From Burkholderia sp. 4M9327F10 (GTDB taxonomy: Bacteria; Pseudomonadota; Gammaproteobacteria; Burkholderiales; Burkholderiaceae): 64,000 nucleotides of DNA. The stretch covers positions 62,001 to 126,000 of the forward strand of contig NZ_SCNV01000009.1 in the NCBI RefSeq assembly GCF_005503145.1. The letters run 5' to 3'. A model generated the notes under the pieces. It searched no databases. It saw only the letters and a list, made by a program, of their open reading frames with translations, and was not told the DNA's origin. Both the position numbers and the translations under genes were made by a program. Positions 52,109-61,143 of the stretch are shown here, piece after piece; the stretch's first letter is position 1; each line of letters starts with the position of its first letter.

Positions 52109-52827
52109 AGGACGCCTTCTCGCACATGTCCAGACATGATAGTGGGAAAATCACATATCTGTTCGCGTTTTGCATATTTACTCGCGTGCTGCCGACCAAG
52201 CGGCGTGTCTGTCGTTTCTCCACTGCCCTGTGCCGTCCCGGCGCGATAGCCATCCAGGAAAGCGCGCATGCCGGTCCACCCATGCGCGCACCGAATAGCT
52301 TGACACCTCCTGAGTTTGTTCGTGCCGGGCTGCGTACACCGTCATTTCAGCGTCGAGCTGCTCTTGCTGACTGATGGCCCGGCGAGCGAAGAAACGACGG
52401 GCGGCATCAATTCATTTCGCATAAGAGACAAACCCGCCGCATGCTGCGGGACCGGCGCCGCAACGTGTACCTCAGCGGGCCGACGAGGCAGCACGCGTGA
52501 CAATACGACATGGTAACTTTGCCGGAGTTGCCACGCTGCCAACAGGGCTGCACCAACGCCTGCCAACAGCACTCCCTTGCGCCATTGCGGCGGCTGGGCC
52601 GCCGATGCGTTGTTGCAGAACCAGGATTGATTCGCGACGGCGACGGCGTGGTACGCATCGCGCCGCCACTCGCATTGCCGGCATGGATCAAGTTTACTTT
52701 GGCTAAACTTAATTTATTTACTTTTCCGTACTTGTAAACATCTATTTTTCATGCATCGAATCTTTACCCACCATCTTTCCCGCAAACGATTTCGAATCCT
52801 AATTATTTCAAAATGTGACAATCCTCT
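52109..52827. other. 719-bp gap between hrcC and the histidine kinase gene
   Basis: No confident gene. On the minus strand an open stretch around 52342-52700 could encode a short protein with one membrane helix (KGVLLAGVGAALLAAWQLRQ) but lacks a good start. The segment 52690-52827 is much more AT-rich than anything around it, contains an inverted repeat (see 52690-52710), and leads into the hrcC end. No PIP box was found upstream of the kinase gene. Confidence 0.4.
52690..52710. repeat. Inverted repeat in an AT-rich spacer
   Basis: AAGTTTA (52690-52696) and TAAACTT (52704-52710) are perfect arms around a 7-bp centre. On the plus strand an A/T-rich run follows. It may be an operator or a weak terminator; there is no evidence for choosing. 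Confidence 0.5.
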
Positions 52828-54621
52828 CTATGCCGGTGGCAGCCCGAGGTCGATGATGCGGGGTGTGAGCAGAAAGAGGCGTTCCATGTGATCGTCTTCC
52901 TTATCCGTGCTCTTGAACAGGTTGCCGAGCACCGGGATTTTTGACAGGTACGGCACCGCGGTGCCGTCATTGGTCCGGCTATTGACCTTATATCCGGCCA
53001 CCAGCAGCGCTTCGCCCTCGTTCACGAATGCCGACGTATTGATGTTGCTGCTGGAGATAACCGGAATGTTGTCGACCGTCTGGCCGCTCAGTTCTCCGTC
53101 CTGGATGGCGACGTCGAGCTTGATCTGGGTGTGGCCGTTTTCATCGACCACCATCGGCAACACCCGCAGCGAGACGCCGGTCGAAACGCTATACAGATCC
53201 GCTGAGGTGTAACCGGACACGCGCACGAAAAACTGCGTGTTGTTGGTCATATCGGCCTCGATGTTGTCGAGCGTCGTCACCTTCGGGCTCGCATCGATCT
53301 TTGCCTGATTGCGCTCTTCGAGCGCCGAGACATTCGCCATCAGGTAACGGCCGGCGTTGCCGACGACCGCGCTCAGCGCCCCGCCAACCGGCGTCGCGGC
53401 GGCGGTCACGGCGCCGGCCAGCGAAGTGTTGCCGAAATTCTGCGTCAGCGTGCCGTTATACGTGTTCTGCGCGGTAGTGCCATTGCCGGTCTGGAAATCC
53501 AGATGGCTGTTGTGTGCGGTCCAGCTCACCCCCAGTTGCTTGATCGCCGAATCGTCGACTTCGAAAATCTGCGCTTCGATCTCAATGAGGCGTGGCCGGA
53601 CGTCGAGCCGCGCAATCAGCTCAGGATACTGATACATGCGGTCCGGCGTGTCGCGTATCAGGACTGAATTGGTACGCTGGTCCGCCTCGATGACGGGCAA
53701 AATGTCGTCGTCCGAATTCCCCGAGCCTGTCTGACCGGCGGTTGAACCGCTCAACGCCGCGCTCAGCTGGGGCGAGGCAACGCCCGTCAAACCCGCCAGC
53801 AAGCCTTGCGTCTGACCGCCCGAGCTTCCGCCTCCCGCTGCCCCCTGGCCAGGCAGTGGCGGCATGACCCCCGCCTGATTGCTGGAACTGCCGGAGACGT
53901 CGTTCATCGGCTTGACGCGCTGTACGTTCTGCGCGGAGCCCCCGCTGCCGCCCGGCGAACTGGCGTTACCCTGAGTGGGGTGATACATGTTGTTGAGCAC
54001 CGTTGCCACGCCCGGCAGCGGGACCGACGAGCCGTCGGCGTCGACGTTGCGGTCCATGGCCCACGCATGATGCAGCGGGAACACGCGGATCACAGTGCCC
54101 GCGCGATGTTGCGTCGTCGAGTCCAGCCGTGCCGCGATATCGGAGACCAGTTGCACGTAATTCGGCGGCCCGTTGACGATCGCGGCGCCCTGCGCGTCGT
54201 CGTAAGTGATATGGAAGCGCGGGTCGGTCACGCCCATCGACAACAGCGTGTCGCGCAATTCGGAAGCACTGCCATGATCCAGTTTGACCAGGGTGCTTTT
54301 CATCTCCTCCGGCGTCACGATGTCGAGCACCTGGCCGTCGAAGTACCAGACAAAGCCGAACGACGAAGCAAGCGTATCGAGAAAGCGGCGCGGCGCCATG
54401 TGGAACTTGCCGGTCACGCTGCCCGACACGTCCTTCGAGATGTTTGCCGGAATCCCCTGGCTCGCGGCGAAATCGCGCAAGACGTCTTTCACGTCCTTGG
54501 AGTCCGCCGAATAGTCGATCTGACTCACTTTCCAGTGCAACGGCGCGGCCGGAGCAGGTGCCGCACACAGGGTCAGGACAGCGAACAGGATGGCGCGGGC
54601 AATTGGATTCATGGCGGTCAT
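52828..54621 (-). CDS. hrcC: T3SS outer-membrane secretin SctC
   Basis: 597 residues. Signal peptide (MNPIARAILFAVLTLCAAPAPA). N0/N1 and N3 domains, then a Gly/Ser-rich linker (about 235-320) and the secretin domain with VISSSNINTSAFVNEGEALL, VPYLSKIPVLGNLF and the terminal LFLLTPRIID. It forms the outer-membrane ring. ATG at 54621 (MTAMN) or 54612 (MNPI); 54621 is given. Leftward and next to the pilV end, separated from the rest of the hrp genes by the two-component genes. Confidence 0.95.
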   Translation of the reverse strand: MTAMNPIARAILFAVLTLCAAPAPAAPLHWKVSQIDYSADSKDVKDVLRDFAASQGIPANISKDVSGSVTGKFHMAPRRFLDTLASSFGFVWYFDGQVLDIVTPEEMKSTLVKLDHGSASELRDTLLSMGVTDPRFHITYDDAQGAAIVNGPPNYVQLVSDIAARLDSTTQHRAGTVIRVFPLHHAWAMDRNVDADGSSVPLPGVATVLNNMYHPTQGNASSPGGSGGSAQNVQRVKPMNDVSGSSSNQAGVMPPLPGQGAAGGGSSGGQTQGLLAGLTGVASPQLSAALSGSTAGQTGSGNSDDDILPVIEADQRTNSVLIRDTPDRMYQYPELIARLDVRPRLIEIEAQIFEVDDSAIKQLGVSWTAHNSHLDFQTGNGTTAQNTYNGTLTQNFGNTSLAGAVTAAATPVGGALSAVVGNAGRYLMANVSALEERNQAKIDASPKVTTLDNIEADMTNNTQFFVRVSGYTSADLYSVSTGVSLRVLPMVVDENGHTQIKLDVAIQDGELSGQTVDNIPVISSSNINTSAFVNEGEALLVAGYKVNSRTNDGTAVPYLSKIPVLGNLFKSTDKEDDHMERLFLLTPRIIDLGLPPA

Positions 54622-54856
54622 CGAAGAAGGATTGAACAGAACGTATGACTCATCATTCGTCCTGGCCATCCCTGGGTCAACGAAGATCCACGCTGCTTTC
54701 GCACTTGCTTCAGGTTCCCGTACAGAGGTTCGTGGCGATACGCGCTTGCGAACCGGGGCGGCGCCGCATGGCGCACGGTGCCGCCGGACATAGGCAGCGC
54801 CTCCCGCAAGTTGGCTTTGCGGGTTAGGGCGCGAGATGACATAGCGGGCGTTCACG

Positions 54857-56473
54857 TCAGTAGTAGCTGTTGACGGTCCATCCCGTCGCAACCGGCGTGT
54901 TGGCGATCACCTGCCCCTGCTCCCCGCAATAACTGCTGACCCAGGGCGTCGTGATCACCGCGTACGTTGCCCAACTGGTACTCATGACAACCTGATAGTT
55001 ACCAGGAGTGAGTGCCTGGGTCAGGCTGTTCTCGATTCCTCCTGAATCGTCGGTAAGCGTCGCACTTTGCGATTCGGCGTGAGCGAGCGACTGACTCGAG
55101 CCAGTTGCATAGATGTCGATAGCCTGCGCCAGCTGGGCACGTGCACCGGCTGCGCGCTGGTTGCAGGTACCGTCGTTCATGTGCGACCACGTCGACACGG
55201 CCAGGATGCCCGACTTGGTCAGTTGCACCGGCAGCGTCTGTGAGTATGAATACGTGCCGTTGGTGCTGTTGTAAGAATACGGGCCCGACGTGAATGCCCC
55301 TGCCGGCACGCCGTTGCACTCCGTATAGTCGACCGCTCCCGGTGAAGCCATGGCGACCGTGCAGCCGATATACGAGTTGGCCGGCAAGATTTCCGACTGG
55401 GTCTGCCATGTGCCGTTCTGGCACGACAGCACACGTCCTGTCGAATCGGTCGTGACGGGTGTCGTGTTGGTGGCATTCGACGCGCAGGCATTGCCCACCG
55501 TCTGCTGATTGCCGAGATTCAGATTGCCCTGCTCGTCAACCGCGACCGCTTGCCACGCGGCGCCATTGAACGTATAGGCACGCCCTGTATTGGTGGTCAT
55601 TGAAACGTCGCCCAGTTGCGGATTGGGCATCTGCGTCAGATCGCCCAGATCCGCCGCCGCTGCCACCGGGGCACGCCAGTGCGCCGACGAAATCGGTTGC
55701 CACTCGCCGTTGATGCAGCTGACGACGTTGCTGTTGGCGTCGGCTGCAATCGATCCCGTCGCCGCTGTGCATGCGGTGTAGTCGGTCTGCTGCGCAAGAA
55801 TGATGGGCACTTGCATTGCGTTCGCACTCGTATCGCCCGGCACGCTGACGCGATAGAGATAGTCGGTGTTCTGCGCCTGGTTTGCACCGGTAAATATCTC
55901 GCTCGCCAGATGGCCCACACCGGTTTTCGTGCCCGAGCAGGACACGTTCGCGGGATTCGGTGTAGCGACGCTCCATGCGCCGAATGCGCCGAACGCCGCG
56001 CCGCCCGGATTGTTCGTCCGCGGAATCGAACCGCCACCCTGCCCCGAGTTCGAGGCGATATAGCCGAGCTGCGTATCCGGAATGACCGAGCCACCCTCGG
56101 TGACCAGCAGCCCCTCCAACCCGCCGAGGCTATTCGTGTACACCAGCAGACAGGGGCTTTGACCGTACGCGTTCTGCGACTGCACGGCCGTCGGCAAGAA
56201 CGTGGCGAGTTGGTACGGCGAGCCCTTGAGCGGCACCACCACTGGTACGGTGGGCGTCGCCGCGCTCAGCAACGCCGCCGAATTCTGCGCGACAAGTTCT
56301 ATGGCTGCCTTCGTCATCTGCGCCTGATAAAGCGCAGCCTGCTGGCCGCGCGCGTCTTCCAGCGAGGTGTTGATCATGGCGACCAGGCCAATGATCATCA
56401 TCGTCGCAATCGCCAACGCAGCGAGCATTTCGACCATCGTAAAACCGGCTTGACGTGCCATACGCCTGTACAT
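54857..56473 (-). CDS. pilV: Type IVb minor pilin PilV with shufflon-type C-terminal repeats
   Basis: 538 residues. Prepilin signal ARQAGFTMVEMLAALAIAT (cleavage after Gly, then Phe; Glu+5). A long body is followed by two similar segments, NVVSCINGEWQPISSAHW and RVLSCQNGTWQTQSEIL, of the type found in R64/IncI1 PilV just before the switching part. The C terminus (from about 380) would be the adhesin tip. CAGGAG 5 nt before the ATG at 56473 decides the start. In R64 the shufflon flips this end; no recombinase gene or extra C-terminal cassettes are visible here. Confidence 0.9.
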   Translation of the reverse strand: MYRRMARQAGFTMVEMLAALAIATMMIIGLVAMINTSLEDARGQQAALYQAQMTKAAIELVAQNSAALLSAATPTVPVVVPLKGSPYQLATFLPTAVQSQNAYGQSPCLLVYTNSLGGLEGLLVTEGGSVIPDTQLGYIASNSGQGGGSIPRTNNPGGAAFGAFGAWSVATPNPANVSCSGTKTGVGHLASEIFTGANQAQNTDYLYRVSVPGDTSANAMQVPIILAQQTDYTACTAATGSIAADANSNVVSCINGEWQPISSAHWRAPVAAAADLGDLTQMPNPQLGDVSMTTNTGRAYTFNGAAWQAVAVDEQGNLNLGNQQTVGNACASNATNTTPVTTDSTGRVLSCQNGTWQTQSEILPANSYIGCTVAMASPGAVDYTECNGVPAGAFTSGPYSYNSTNGTYSYSQTLPVQLTKSGILAVSTWSHMNDGTCNQRAAGARAQLAQAIDIYATGSSQSLAHAESQSATLTDDSGGIENSLTQALTPGNYQVVMSTSWATYAVITTPWVSSYCGEQGQVIANTPVATGWTVNSYY

Positions 56474-56533
56474 GAAAACTCCTGCCTGTTTCAGCATCGC
56501 TCGGCTGGGCTGCCACTCTCGCGTTCGCATGGC

Positions 56534-57016
56534 TTAGGGTTGATACGCCTGCGCCATCCAGACCGGTGTCCCGTTTGGGACCGCGGCCGCGATCGCCGCA
56601 GGCAGCGGCACCAGCGGGTTGCCCGGCGACATCACGTTGCCGTTGAGCGCGATTCCGGCGAGAGCCGAGCCACCCGACAGCTGCTCAATCCCGGTGAGTG
56701 CCGACGCGGCGCTCACCGAGGTGGTGTAGACCACGATCAGACTGCCCGCCGACGAGGCATTGGGCGTCACGTAGTTCAGCCACGGACCGCTCGCCGCGCC
56801 CGCGCTCTGATACGGCTGCAGCGCCCCCGCCGACACCATGCCCTGAAACCCCGGATTGGCCAGCGCATAGCTCATCAGCGCCTGCCGATACGCGCTCATG
56901 CTCTGCGCCAGAGACGTGCCGGCCATGGCCGGCGTCGCCTGCAGAAAATCGGCGTCAATCAGTGCATAGACTCCGGTGGCGCAACTGATTGCAAGCACAA
57001 TCCAGAGTGCGGTCAT
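56534..57016 (-). CDS. pilM: PilM-like type IVb pilus protein
   Basis: 160 residues. N-terminal membrane helix (MTALWIVLAISCATGVYALI), then a periplasmic region with SLAQSMSAYRQALMSYALAN and GIALNGNVMSPGNPLVPLPA and a GTPVWMAQAYQP end. This resembles the small PilM of R64-type operons. Its place between pilS and pilV is not the usual place before pilN. Confidence 0.78.
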   Translation of the reverse strand: MTALWIVLAISCATGVYALIDADFLQATPAMAGTSLAQSMSAYRQALMSYALANPGFQGMVSAGALQPYQSAGAASGPWLNYVTPNASSAGSLIVVYTTSVSAASALTGIEQLSGGSALAGIALNGNVMSPGNPLVPLPAAIAAAVPNGTPVWMAQAYQP

Positions 57017-57106
57017 CTAGGTTCGCCCCATGCGTTAGGCACGCGCGATCGGCAAGAGCCGGCACAGCGTGCTGGTATCGTCTGCCATTGCACCGGCCGG
57101 CTCCGT

Positions 57107-57673
57107 TCAGGTCGAAGTCCAGATGATCGTATTGTCGGTCGCGTTCGAACAATCCGTCGACGCTTCAGCCGGGGTGGGCGGCAAGGTGGAGAGCGCCGTA
57201 CCGTTGATCGAGATCGACGTCCAGCCCCCGCCTGCGGACACCGCGTTGACGCAGACGCTCTGGGGCACCGTCGTAAACGTGATCGAGAACGTCGTGGTGC
57301 CGCCGACGACCGACACCGTCCCGTTCCACGTGTTGGTCACCGTGCCATCGGATGCGGCCGCAAGGGTCGACGGGAATACTCCCGCACTCGCCAATACCGA
57401 GTTGGTGAGGCCGCTATAGTTGGCGGACTGACCCGAATAGAGTTTCTTCACCCCGGTTTGAATCGCGCTGACCTGCTCGCTTACCGCATTGGTATTCGCA
57501 CTACTGAACGCGGTGCTGAGCAACGCAATTGCGCCGATCACCACCACAGCCGCGATCCCGAGATACGAAATCGCTTCGAGCAGCGACGCGCCCCGTTGCT
57601 TGCGAGCCGCACTGCGTTTGCACATCCACACCGGTTTGATAACCGCCTGTTTCATACCGTCCGCATACTTCAT
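57107..57673 (-). CDS. pilS: Type IVb major pilin PilS
   Basis: About 188 residues. A long basic leader ends in RKQRG, followed by ASLLEAISYLGIAAVVVIGA, the type IVb class of prepilin with cleavage after Gly. The C-terminal Cys pair (QSVCVNAV and STDCSNAT) fits a type IVb pilin disulfide. Several in-frame ATG codons (57700, 57691, 57673, 57655) are possible; 57673 has GGGGG five bases upstream. Confidence 0.9.
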   Translation of the reverse strand: MKYADGMKQAVIKPVWMCKRSAARKQRGASLLEAISYLGIAAVVVIGAIALLSTAFSSANTNAVSEQVSAIQTGVKKLYSGQSANYSGLTNSVLASAGVFPSTLAAASDGTVTNTWNGTVSVVGGTTTFSITFTTVPQSVCVNAVSAGGGWTSISINGTALSTLPPTPAEASTDCSNATDNTIIWTST

Positions 57674-57703
57674 CTCGACCCCCGAGAGCATTGGATACAT
57701 CCG

Positions 57704-58780
57704 TCAATGCAGCGATCTAGCCATCGCCGCGATCTCCTGCTGAATCCCGAAGAAGCCGGTAATCAGCAGCCCCAGCAACAAGGCGAGCAGAACAATCGCC
57801 AAGCCGTTCAGCACGCGCATCTGCAACGAAACCCTTTCCACTCCGGTTTCCACCCACTCGTCCGCAAGCGTCTTCAACGCATCGCCGAAGCCTTTGTACT
57901 CGGCATACACGCACAGGTCTTCAACAATCTCGCGCGACGGAAAGTGATAGCCGGCATTCCTCATCGCTTCACCCACATTTAAGCCCGACTTCACACCGAA
58001 CAGCATGTCTTCGATTCGTTCGCGCAACCACGGCTTCGCGTTGCCCGACAATCGCGTGAGGGACTTCTCGACGGTGAAGCCTGCCGTTTGCATCGATGCG
58101 AAAGCGGTCAGAAAACTGGCGCCCGTCATTAACCGGTAGATCGAATAAGGCGGAAACTCGTCGAGCCAGTTGCGGACCCGGCCGCGCCAGCGCGGCAGCG
58201 AATACAGCAGCAGCGCGAACCCCGCTGCCAGTACGAGCACACACTGCACCATCCAGTTGCGCACGAACTCCGACATCAGATACAGCATGCGTGCCGTGCC
58301 ATGCCACCGTTCGGGGTCTTCGATCGCGGCGAACTGCGGAATCAGTTGCGCGCCGAACAGGTACAGATAGGCCAGCGTCATTGAGAACAACGCCAGCGGA
58401 TAGGCCAGGCCGCCGATCACCGCATTGCGGATCTTGCGTCCCGACAAAACGATGCCGGTGACCGAGCGCAACGCCGCTTCGGTGCGGCCCGACTGTTCGC
58501 CGGCCATGACGATCATCTGTTCCGCGTGAGGCACCCACCCTTCCATGCCCTCGGCGAGGCCGCCGCCGTTTTGCACGACCCGGCGCCACTCGCCCAGTAG
58601 AATCGCTTCGGGCTGGTTCGGCTTGCGGCCGTCGCGCGAGGCGCGCAACTCCAGTTCCTCAAGCACCTTCAACAGCGGCAGACCGTTCGAGAGCATCTTT
58701 TCGATCTTGCGGTAGAGCCTTAGTCGCTGTTGTGGACCGGCATTCAGCCTGGCCCAGCGCCGATTCAGATCAAGCGCCAT
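57704..58780 (-). CDS. pilR: Type IVb pilus inner-membrane platform protein PilR (GspF family)
   Basis: 358 residues with GspF/PilC-like repeats and three membrane helices: LSNGLPLLKVLEELELRASR, IVMAGEQSGRTEAALRSVTG and VLNGLAIVLLALLLGLLITG. It anchors the ATPase and guides pilin assembly. The ATG at 58780, inside the end of pilQ, follows GGGG; an ATG at 58798 is an alternative. Confidence 0.93.
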   Translation of the reverse strand: MALDLNRRWARLNAGPQQRLRLYRKIEKMLSNGLPLLKVLEELELRASRDGRKPNQPEAILLGEWRRVVQNGGGLAEGMEGWVPHAEQMIVMAGEQSGRTEAALRSVTGIVLSGRKIRNAVIGGLAYPLALFSMTLAYLYLFGAQLIPQFAAIEDPERWHGTARMLYLMSEFVRNWMVQCVLVLAAGFALLLYSLPRWRGRVRNWLDEFPPYSIYRLMTGASFLTAFASMQTAGFTVEKSLTRLSGNAKPWLRERIEDMLFGVKSGLNVGEAMRNAGYHFPSREIVEDLCVYAEYKGFGDALKTLADEWVETGVERVSLQMRVLNGLAIVLLALLLGLLITGFFGIQQEIAAMARSLH

Positions 58781-60440
58781 GATCCCCGCCCATGCCATTG
58801 CCGCTCTTCAGGTCGCCGGCCACCACCTCGACCGGGCTCACCGGGCGCAGCCGCACCGGCTGGCTGCGGGCCACCAGCGGGCCGACAATGCGCTCGGCGC
58901 CGCGCGGGTCGATCAGCCCCTCGGCGATTTTCTCAATGGCATGTTCAACCAGGGTGTGCCCGCCTAGCTGGTCAAGCCAGTAGGCTGTCGCTGCCGCCTT
59001 GTCGCCGTCGCGCAGCAGGGCAAAAAACTGCGCATCGGTATGCACGACCTCGGCGACCACCGTGCGGCCGGTGGTGCCGCGTCCCGCGCAATGCGGACAA
59101 CCGGGTCCCTGGATGAAGACGTTTTCGAACGCGCCGCCCACGGCACGGCGCACCCTGGCGATCAACGCCGGATCGCAGTTGTTCGCCGTATCAACGAGGC
59201 GCTGTTTGCAATGCGGACACAACAGCTTGACGAGGCGCTGGCTGATGAGTCCCGTCACGACTGTTTCGTCGGTCACCATGCGCAACGGCAAGCCGAGGTC
59301 GATCAGCCGGTCCACGATCGCCAATGCACCGTTGGCATGCACCGTCGTCCACACCTGGTGACCGGTCATCGATGCGCGCAGTGCACTTTGCGCCGATGCG
59401 CGGTCGCGCACCTCACCGATCATGATCGTATCGGGGTCGAGCCGCATGGCGTTGGAAATCGCCCCGGCAAAAGCCAGCGAGCGCGCCTCTTCGGTGGCCG
59501 CATTGGTCACCGGCGTCTGCACCGCACCGGCGATCGGATACTCGACCGGATCCTCTACCGTGATCACATTGATACTGCCGTTGCAATCGGCAATCTGGCC
59601 GAGCAGTACGCGCTGCAGCGTGGTCGATTTGCCGGAGCCGGTCGGTCCGCTGATGATGTTCATGCCATGCGGCAGACGCTGCAGTTCATCCATCTGCGTG
59701 GCTTGCGTGCCGGAAAAGCCGAGCCGCTGCAAATCCGTAGTCTCACCCGCGTCGTTGTAAAGCAGCCGCATCACCATGATGTTGCCGGTGCTGGTGGGCG
59801 CGGTAGCGATACGCACACCGAACAGTTGCTCGGGCAGCTTGTCCCGGTCGCCGATACTGGCATCCTGGCGCTCGCTCGGCTTGTACGTGTTGTCGGAGAC
59901 GCTTGCCATTGCCGAGTACAGCGTGGCCAGCAGCCGGGCGCCCTGTTCACGGGTCTGTTCGGTGATGCGCATCAGTTCATTGTGGATGCGAAACAGAATT
60001 TCCGTGCTATGGCGCTTGACCCGGATGTGGATGTCCGAGGCGCGTTCGCGGCACGCCTGCGCAATCAGCTCTTTGGCCAGCACCTGCATCGCAGTATGGT
60101 CGACGCGCTCGCCAGTGCCGTCGCGGCGCATGCCTTCGTAGGCGCGATGCACGATGTCGAGGCTCACCGGACATGGCCGGTGGCTGAACTTCAGACGATC
60201 GAGACGGGCCCGGTACGACAGCACATACGGGCTCATCTCGTGGCCTTCGGCGATCAGCAGCCGGCCATCGTCGAGCAGGCACAACAGCTTGCGCTCCTCG
60301 GCGCTGGCGGCCCACGGTCCGTCACCGGACAGGGGGTGCGCCAGCCCGACTGTCCGGGAGACCGGCACGGCGTCCGCAGCGCTTGCCGCTTTCGTCGCGC
60401 CCAAGGAAAACCCCCGCTTGCCCAACAAAGAGTGGTTCAT
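58770..60440 (-). CDS. pilQ: Type IVb pilus assembly ATPase PilQ (GspE/PilB family)
   Basis: 556 residues. Walker A ISGPTGSGKSTTLQRVLL, Asp box ITVEDPVEYPIAG, Walker B region DTIMIGEVRDRASAQSALRA, and a tetracysteine zinc site (LCPHCKQRL and GCPHCAGRG). Named as in the R64 pil operon, where PilQ is the ATPase, not the secretin. TAGGAG at the pilP end serves as its ribosome-binding site. Confidence 0.95.
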   Translation of the reverse strand: MNHSLLGKRGFSLGATKAASAADAVPVSRTVGLAHPLSGDGPWAASAEERKLLCLLDDGRLLIAEGHEMSPYVLSYRARLDRLKFSHRPCPVSLDIVHRAYEGMRRDGTGERVDHTAMQVLAKELIAQACRERASDIHIRVKRHSTEILFRIHNELMRITEQTREQGARLLATLYSAMASVSDNTYKPSERQDASIGDRDKLPEQLFGVRIATAPTSTGNIMVMRLLYNDAGETTDLQRLGFSGTQATQMDELQRLPHGMNIISGPTGSGKSTTLQRVLLGQIADCNGSINVITVEDPVEYPIAGAVQTPVTNAATEEARSLAFAGAISNAMRLDPDTIMIGEVRDRASAQSALRASMTGHQVWTTVHANGALAIVDRLIDLGLPLRMVTDETVVTGLISQRLVKLLCPHCKQRLVDTANNCDPALIARVRRAVGGAFENVFIQGPGCPHCAGRGTTGRTVVAEVVHTDAQFFALLRDGDKAAATAYWLDQLGGHTLVEHAIEKIAEGLIDPRGAERIVGPLVARSQPVRLRPVSPVEVVAGDLKSGNGMGGDHGA

Positions 60441-60450
60441 GTCGAAACTC

Positions 60451-61143
60451 CTATTGAGTCCGCGGAAAACCTGAAGGCAGCCCCGGCACGCCGTTGGGCA
60501 GGGACACGCCGCCGGCCATGCCGGGCGCGGCGCCCATGTTGCCGGCCGAAGGCACGCCCGGATTGAGGACCGCACCGCTGCGCGAGGCGAGCACCGGCAT
60601 CAGGTGGAGCGTGCGCCCATCGTTCCAGCGGCCCACCACCTCGTTCGGGGCGATGGAGACGATATGCAGCCCGTTGGGCAGCACGTCGCCGGCGCTGACA
60701 TCGAACTCTTCGCCTTCGGCACTTTGCAGCGTGGCGGAAAAGCGCCGCCCCAACCCTTCAATCGCCACCACGCGCACAGCGTCGGAACCGGCATCCACCG
60801 CGGTTCCTGCGCTGCCCAGCCGAGTCAGCGCAGCCGTGCGTTGCGCCACTTCGGCCTGCGCGTCGAGCTTCTTGATCTCGGCCTTGAGCAGGACCGTCTG
60901 CTCCTGCAGGCGGGTCAGCTCCGCCGCCGCGTTCGACGTCCAAGCACCATTCGCCGCTTCGGCCGGCGGCGCGTTCGCCGCCTGGACCGGTTCGACCGCG
61001 TGCGCACCGGCAACGCACATCAGTGCGGCAGCCAGTACGGCAAGGCGGAGCCTCGACGTCATTGGCACCATCGACACCATGGGCACTGCCGAGACCGCGC
61101 GTGCCGTGCTTAACGTGCTCAGACGGGACGGATCAGTTTGCAT
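60451..61143 (-). CDS. pilP: Type IVb pilus protein PilP
   Basis: 230 residues. A hydrophobic signal (LRLAVLAAALMCVAGAHAVE) comes after a 30-residue lead. A coiled-coil stretch (ELTRLQEQTVLLKAEIKKLD) is followed by a beta domain (VRVVAIEGLGRRFSATLQSA, NGLHIVSIAPNEVVGRWNDG). It links inner and outer membrane parts. Its ATG overlaps the pilO stop. Confidence 0.88.
   Translation of the reverse strand: MQTDPSRLSTLSTARAVSAVPMVSMVPMTSRLRLAVLAAALMCVAGAHAVEPVQAANAPPAEAANGAWTSNAAAELTRLQEQTVLLKAEIKKLDAQAEVAQRTAALTRLGSAGTAVDAGSDAVRVVAIEGLGRRFSATLQSAEGEEFDVSAGDVLPNGLHIVSIAPNEVVGRWNDGRTLHLMPVLASRSGAVLNPGVPSAGNMGAAPGMAGGVSLPNGVPGLPSGFPRTQ

Noticed and set aside
52342..52572. Short minus-strand membrane-protein frame
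   Set aside because: One plausible helix but no ATG and no convincing ribosome-binding site; not listed as a gene.
54857..56473. Active shufflon at pilV
   Set aside because: Only two internal CxNGxWQ-type repeats were seen. No inverted sfx-like repeats or recombinase gene are in the window.
55616..57982. 788-codon open frame on the plus strand
   Set aside because: Runs opposite pilV, pilM, pilS and pilR at once, so it is a GC-driven shadow.
59040..60566. 508-codon open frame on the plus strand
   Set aside because: Antisense to pilQ, which has Walker motifs and a tetracysteine site.
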